From positions 1 through 9,950 of the forward strand of contig JAIWOM010000036.1 in NCBI GenBank assembly GCA_020216895.1: a DNA stretch of 9,950 nt, in the 5' to 3' direction. Origin of the DNA: Microcella sp. GTDB taxonomy: Bacteria; Actinomycetota; Actinomycetes; Actinomycetales; Microbacteriaceae. Both the position numbers and the translations under genes were made by a program. Below, piece by piece: positions 6,841 through 9,950 of the stretch (within the stretch, counting starts at the first letter, position 1; each line of letters begins with the position of its first letter). The notes beneath the pieces are model-generated. The model did not search any database. It was not told the DNA's origin and worked only from the letters and a program-made list of their open reading frames with translations.

Positions 6841-6877
6841 ATTTTCACAGGGTGGACGAGTCGTTCCACCCGAAAAT
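6841..6877. repeat. Imperfect inverted repeat upstream of the beta-amylase promoter
   Basis: GGGTGGA (6850-6856) and TCCACCC (6865-6871) form a 7-bp dyad around an 8-base centre. It is flanked by ATTTTC (6841-6846) and GAAAAT (6872-6877), also complementary but offset by three bases on the left. This is one of the few A/T-rich spots in the window and contains another GGAAC on the minus strand. It could be an activator or repressor site just upstream of the -35; no known motif fits well. Confidence 0.45.
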
Positions 6878-6906
6878 GCCCCGATTTCATGCCGGTCTCA
6901 GCACAA

Positions 6907-6921
6907 TGGAACGGCGTTGCA
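6907..6921. promoter_or_regulatory. Second operator-like site with the same half-sites
   Basis: TGGAAC-GGC-GTTGCA repeats both 6-base half-sites of the operator at 6825-6838 (read on the other strand, TGGAAC-CG-GTTGCA). The only difference is three central bases instead of two. The twelve identical positions make a chance match unlikely. LacI-family proteins can tolerate one extra central base pair, as the natural lac operator versus the ideal symmetric one shows. The centres of the two sites are about 82-83 bases apart, close to eight helical turns. Confidence 0.5.
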
Positions 6922-7004
6922 GGGTGTTCCCGGTGAGGGATCCGCAGGTTCCAGTCGCGGGTCGGGGCACGTGCCCGGCCGGCCGTGGGCGAGCGCGCTG
7001 CGCA
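6922..7004. other. Rest of the ribH to beta-amylase intergenic region
   Basis: I find no gene here. The stretch is GC-rich and holds a perfect 12-bp palindrome GGGCACGTGCCC (6965-6976), followed by the self-complementary run GGCCGGCC (6977-6984). On the minus strand there are two more GGAAC words (around 6925-6955). These may be part of the 3' region of the rib transcript or further protein sites; nothing firmer can be said. Confidence 0.4.
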
Positions 7005-7017
7005 GGCGCCCCGCGCC
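7005..7017 (-). terminator. Possible terminator hairpin after ribH
   Basis: GGCGC (7005-7009) and GCGCC (7013-7017) form a perfect 5-bp stem with a 3-base loop that begins about 9 bases beyond the ribH stop. It is short and lacks a U-run, so the call is weak. Its position at the end of the rib operon is the main support. Confidence 0.3.
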
Positions 7018-7025
7018 GGTGGCGA

Positions 7026-7496
7026 TCAGCCGCGGATGACCTGCAGCGCCCGGGCGGTCGCCAACGCGGCCTCGGCCGCCTCGGCGCCCTTGTCCTCGGT
7101 TGAGCCGGGCAGACCCGCACGATCGAGGCCCTGCTGCTCGTTCTCGAGCGTCAGCACACCGAAGCCGACCGGCTTGCCCGTGTCGAGCGCGACCCGCGTG
7201 AGCCCGTCGGTCGCGGCGGCGCTCACGTACTCGAAGTGGGGGGTGCCGCCACGGATGATCACGCCGAGCGCGACCACCGCATCGGCCCCCGCCTCGAGCG
7301 CGGCCTTGCTCACCACGGGCAGCTCGAACGAGCCGGGCACGGCGTACTCGACGACCGTGGCGCCGGAGGCCTCGAGCACGCGGCGGGCGCCGGCCTTGAG
7401 GCCCTCGCTGATGGCGGTGTGCCACTGGCCCGCGACGATCGCGACCGTGAGGCCCGACCCGTCGACGTTCAACGTGGGGGATCCGGCGCCGCTCAT
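7026..7496 (-). CDS. ribH: 6,7-dimethyl-8-ribityllumazine synthase
   Basis: 156 residues, normal for the family. The enzyme condenses 5-amino-6-ribitylaminouracil with 3,4-dihydroxy-2-butanone 4-phosphate to give lumazine, the last intermediate before riboflavin; it forms pentamers or 60-mer shells in the cytoplasm. Visible landmarks are the substrate-stacking aromatic Trp25 in VAGQWH, PGSFELP (54-60), [14 protein letters not shown] (78-91) with catalytic His87, GFGVLT (111-116) and the C-terminal [12 protein letters not shown] helix. Its ATG overlaps the ribBA stop (ATGA), with GAAGGGAAG just upstream, so translation is coupled. It is the last gene of the rib operon. There is no sign of damage. 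Confidence 0.97.
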   Translation of the reverse strand: MSGAGSPTLNVDGSGLTVAIVAGQWHTAISEGLKAGARRVLEASGATVVEYAVPGSFELPVVSKAALEAGADAVVALGVIIRGGTPHFEYVSAAATDGLTRVALDTGKPVGFGVLTLENEQQGLDRAGLPGSTEDKGAEAAEAALATARALQVIRG

Positions 7497-8776
7497 GCGG
7501 TCTTCCCTTCGATGGTCGCGAACACGGGAGCGCTCGTGATGCTGTCCGGCAGGCGGTGGCCCATACGGTCGCGCTTCGCGCTGAGGTAGCCCTCGTTGTC
7601 GTCGCCGACGCCCACCACGAGCGGCACGAGCGCGCTCACCTCGATACCGTACTGGGTCAGCTGGCGCTGCTTCTCAGGGTTGTTGCTGAGCAGCCGCACG
7701 CGCGAGACGCCGAGGTCGCGCAGCATGTCGCTCGCGGCCTCGTAGTCGCGGGCATCGGCCGGCAGGCCGAGCGCGAGGTTGGCGTCGAGGGTGTCGTAGC
7801 CGTCCTCCTGCAGCCGGTAGGCCTTGAGCTTGTTGATGAGGCCGATCCCGCGCCCCTCGTGGCCGCGCATGTACAGCACGGCGCCGCCCTGGCGCTGGAT
7901 GACGTCGAGCGCGGCGTCGAGCTGGGGGCCGCACTCGCACTTGAGCGAGCCGAACGCCTCACCCGTGAGGCACTCGGAGTGCACGCGCACGATCATGTCG
8001 TCGTGGGGCATCCCGCTGACGATCGCCACGTGATCGGCGCCCGTCTTGCGGTCGCGGTAGGCGCGCATCGAGAACGGGCCGTGCGTCGTCGGCACGGTGG
8101 TCGCGACCTCGAAGGTCACGCTGCTGGCGCGCTCGCCGGTGCGGGCGGGCGATGCGGCGGCGAAGTCCTCGCCCGACTGCAGGTAGGCGATCAGGTCGAC
8201 GATCGTGATGACGACGACGCCCTCCTGCTCGCCGAAGCGGATCAGCTCGGGCAGGCGCATCATGTCGCCCTCGTCAGTGACGACCTCGCCGATCGCGGCC
8301 ACCGGCTGCAGGCCGGCCAGGCGCATGAGCTCGACCGCGGCCTCGGTGTGGCCGGCGCGCTCGCGCACGCCGCCGTCGACGGCGCGCAGCGGCAGGATGT
8401 GGCCGGGGCGGATGAGGCTCGCGGGGGTCGCCTCCGGGTCGGCCAGCACGCGCAGCGTGTGCGCGCGGTCACCCGCGCTGATGCCCGTGGTGATGCGGTC
8501 GGCCGCATCGACGGTGATCGTGTAGGCCGTCTGCCGAGGGTCCTGGTTGTCGCTCACCATGAGCGGCAGGTTCAGGCGGTCGGCGACCTCGTTCGTCATC
8601 GGCGCGCAGAGGAACCCGCTGGTGTGCCGGATCGTCCAGGCGATCCACTGCGGGGTGGCGAGCTCGGCCGAGATGATGACGTCACCCTCGTTCTCGCGGC
8701 TCTCGTCGTCGGCGACGAGCACCGGCTTGCCCTCGCGGAGGGCGGCAAGTGCCTGGGGGATGGTTCCGATGCTCAT
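7493..8776 (-). CDS. ribBA: Bifunctional 3,4-dihydroxy-2-butanone-4-phosphate synthase / GTP cyclohydrolase II
   Basis: 427 residues, the standard two-domain length. The N-terminal RibB domain (about 1-205) makes dihydroxybutanone phosphate from ribulose 5-phosphate. It shows the metal-binding [10 protein letters not shown] (23-32), [13 protein letters not shown] (138-150) with His143, and Glu164. The Cys that usually precedes this Glu (CEI/CEL) is Gly here. The C-terminal RibA domain (about 215-427) opens GTP in the first committed pathway step. It has three zinc ligands, Cys269, Cys280 and Cys282, in [17 protein letters not shown], then [10 protein letters not shown] (304-313) with Arg309 and RLLSNNPEK (361-369). 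The two products feed the two branches that meet at RibH. The ATG overlaps the ribE stop (ATGA), with GGAAGGA 7 bases upstream. Confidence 0.97.
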   Translation of the reverse strand: MSIGTIPQALAALREGKPVLVADDESRENEGDVIISAELATPQWIAWTIRHTSGFLCAPMTNEVADRLNLPLMVSDNQDPRQTAYTITVDAADRITTGISAGDRAHTLRVLADPEATPASLIRPGHILPLRAVDGGVRERAGHTEAAVELMRLAGLQPVAAIGEVVTDEGDMMRLPELIRFGEQEGVVVITIVDLIAYLQSGEDFAAASPARTGERASSVTFEVATTVPTTHGPFSMRAYRDRKTGADHVAIVSGMPHDDMIVRVHSECLTGEAFGSLKCECGPQLDAALDVIQRQGGAVLYMRGHEGRGIGLINKLKAYRLQEDGYDTLDANLALGLPADARDYEAASDMLRDLGVSRVRLLSNNPEKQRQLTQYGIEVSALVPLVVGVGDDNEGYLSAKRDRMGHRLPDSITSAPVFATIEGKTA

Positions 8777-9390
8777 GACAGGGTCCTTCCGTCAGCGGTG
8801 GCGCCGAATCGCACCAGCCGTGCTACATGTCGAGCGAGGATGTCGGTCTCGAGGTTGGCGGAGTCGCCGACCTCCTTGCGGCCGAGGGTGGTCACGGCGA
8901 GCGTCTCGGGGATCAGCGAGACCTCGAACCAGTCGTCGCCGGCCGCGCTCACGGTCAGGCTCACGCCGTCGACGGCGATCGAGCCCTTGTCGACGACGAG
9001 GGGGGCGTGGGCGGCGTCGAGCGAGAAGCGCAGCACTCGCCAGTCGTCCTGCTGGCGGATCTCGAGCACGGTCGTCGTGCCGTCGATGTGGCCCTGCACG
9101 ATGTGGCCGCCGAGGCGGTCGCCGACAGCGGCGGCGCGCTCGAGGTTGACCGGCTCACCCTCCGACCAGCGGCTGATCGTGCTCATGGCGATGGTCTGCC
9201 CCATGACGTCGGCAGTGAACCAGTCGTCGCCCTGGTCGACGACGGTGAGGCACACGCCGTTGACCGAGATCGAGTCGCCGTGGGCGGCGTCGCTGACGAC
9301 GAGCGGGCCGCGCACGGTCAGGCGGGCGGCATCCCCGCGGGGCTCCCAGCGCACGACGGCGCCGAGCTCCTCGATGAGTCCGGTGAACAT
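8773..9390 (-). CDS. ribE: Riboflavin synthase, alpha chain
   Basis: 205 residues, with the two tandem lumazine-binding barrels of this enzyme (about 1-95 and 96-190) and a C-terminal trimerisation helix. It converts two lumazine molecules into riboflavin and 5-amino-6-ribitylaminouracil. Landmarks are the invariant start MFTGLIEE, VNGVCLTV (43-50), the domain joint GGHIVQGHIDG (94-104), VDGVSLTV (140-147) and NLETD (179-183). The start lies two bases after the ribD stop, with GGAGG 9 bases upstream. It is also called ribC in some Gram-positive genomes. No unusual features. Confidence 0.97.
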   Translation of the reverse strand: MFTGLIEELGAVVRWEPRGDAARLTVRGPLVVSDAAHGDSISVNGVCLTVVDQGDDWFTADVMGQTIAMSTISRWSEGEPVNLERAAAVGDRLGGHIVQGHIDGTTTVLEIRQQDDWRVLRFSLDAAHAPLVVDKGSIAVDGVSLTVSAAGDDWFEVSLIPETLAVTTLGRKEVGDSANLETDILARHVARLVRFGATADGRTLS

Positions 9391-9392
9391 GG

Positions 9393-9950
9393 TCAGGAAC
9401 CTCCAGGGGTGGGCGAGGTATCGGTCTTCGGTCGGGCGACGATCATGATGTCGTCGCCCAGGGTCTCGATGCGGTGGATGCTCAACCGACGCACCTCGCT
9501 CATCGTGGTCGCCCCGAGGTCGTCGAGGGCCACCTTCGGGCCGCCGATCAGCATCGGCGCGAGGTACACAAGCACCTCGTCGGCGAGCCCTGCGCGCAGG
9601 AACGCGCTGGCCAGGGTCGGGCCGCCCTCGACGTAGAGCCGTCGGATGCCGCGCTCGGCGAGGTGCTGCAGGCCCGCATCCAGGTCGCGGTGACCGAGCT
9701 CGATGAGCCCGGCCGGGTGTTGACGCAGGCGCGCGTCGGCCGGAACCGGTGTCGTGCCGAATACGACGGGGATCGGCTGGTGCGGCAGCAGCTCGCCGCC
9801 GTCGCCGCGCGCGGTCAGCGTGGGGTCGTCGGCGAGCACGGTGCCGGTGCCGACGGCGATGGCGTCGTGGGCGGCTCGCTGCTCGTGCACACGCTGGCGG
9901 ATCCGTTGCCGTTGCACACCAGGTTGCCCGCCGCCTGGCAGGCCCCGACC
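9393..9950 (-). CDS. ribD: RibD, 5-amino-6-(5-phosphoribosylamino)uracil reductase part (5' end outside window)
   Basis: The frame ends in TGA at 9395-9393 and stays open to the right edge. The readable part is the C-terminal, DHFR-like reductase domain that reduces the ribosyl side chain with NADPH; the N-terminal deaminase domain would lie beyond the window. Clear family motifs are AVGTGTVLADDPTL (about 9857-9816), YVEGGPTLASAFL (about 9635-9597) and LAPMLIGG (about 9563-9540). Upstream of RVHEQRAAHDAI (beyond about 9893) the translation becomes Gly/Gln/Arg-rich and lacks the expected DG-x-S-x-WITG motif in any minus-strand frame, so the edge may be erroneous or divergent. A GTG at 9917 exists, but I do not take it as a genuine start. 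This is the first visible gene of the rib operon. Confidence 0.85.
   Translation of the reverse strand, partial: GRGLPGGGQPGVQRQRIRQRVHEQRAAHDAIAVGTGTVLADDPTLTARGDGGELLPHQPIPVVFGTTPVPADARLRQHPAGLIELGHRDLDAGLQHLAERGIRRLYVEGGPTLASAFLRAGLADEVLVYLAPMLIGGPKVALDDLGATTMSEVRRLSIHRIETLGDDIMIVARPKTDTSPTPGGS

Noticed and set aside
6740..6841. An in-frame ATG 34 codons upstream of the beta-amylase start
   Set aside because: It would put an Arg-rich tail before the signal peptide and would lie upstream of the predicted transcription start.
6825..6955. Repeated GGAAC words as ECF sigma factor -35 elements
   Set aside because: No matching -10 of the usual ECF kind was seen at the right distance from any of them, and at the two operator sites the word is explained better by the duplicated half-sites.
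4871..7039. A 722-codon open frame on the plus strand, antisense to the beta-amylase and its promoter
   Set aside because: Its product is an Arg/Ala/Val/Asp/His-rich sequence with no motifs. Such frames arise from G/C-ending codons on the other strand, and the frame also runs through the promoter region.
7556..9448. A 630-codon open frame on the plus strand, antisense to the rib operon
   Set aside because: Same shadow composition, and the opposite strand holds three unmistakable riboflavin enzymes.
7026..9950. FMN riboswitch for the riboflavin operon
   Set aside because: It would lie upstream of ribD, beyond the right edge; nothing resembling it is in the window.
1..9950. CRISPR array, tRNA, rRNA, insertion sequence or attachment site
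   Set aside because: No regularly spaced repeats, cloverleaf-like sequences, transposase genes or flanking direct repeats were seen.

Overview
The base composition is very GC-rich, codons mostly end in G or C, and genes are tightly packed with 4-base ATGA/GTGA start-stop overlaps. Together with a ribD-ribE-ribBA-ribH riboflavin operon, this points to a high-GC actinobacterium. My best guess is a member of the Microbacteriaceae, from the general feel of the proteins rather than any database search.

Layout, left to right. (1) The last 27 codons of an unidentified plus-strand gene (to 86), convergent with (2) a minus-strand single-chain ABC exporter, six membrane segments fused to an ATPase (112-1965). 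(3) Divergent from it, a three-gene plus-strand operon (2061-4653): a NodI/DrrA-type ATPase followed by two different NodJ-type ABC-2 permeases, all translationally coupled. Its first gene is probably read from a leaderless transcript. (4) A long GC-rich hairpin (4654-4695) closes this operon and also faces the end of (5), a minus-strand secreted beta-amylase of glycoside hydrolase family 14 (4712-6739) with two C-terminal starch-binding-type domains. (6) Its 286-base upstream interval is the most structured non-coding DNA here. It has a promoter whose -35 overlaps a LacI-family-type operator, a second copy of the same half-sites about 82 bases upstream, a further inverted repeat between them, and a leader RNA with two mutually exclusive pairings around the ribosome-binding site. 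(7) The riboflavin operon on the minus strand (9950 to 7026): the reductase part of ribD, running off the window, then ribE, ribBA and ribH, closely spaced or overlapping.

How the genes work together. The rib genes supply all steps from GTP and ribulose 5-phosphate to riboflavin except the unseen deaminase half of RibD and the phosphatase step. The three ABC-2 genes should form one exporter, with one ATPase and a heterodimeric membrane channel, of unknown cargo. The beta-amylase would be exported and release maltose from starch outside the cell. No maltose transporter or LacI-type regulator is in the window, so its regulator must lie elsewhere.

Most of the window is ordinary. I see no CRISPR array, tRNA, rRNA, insertion sequence or phage gene, and no clearly new system. 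The beta-amylase control region is the best candidate for something undescribed. The right edge, where the ribD frame loses its expected conserved motif, deserves a sequence-quality check.
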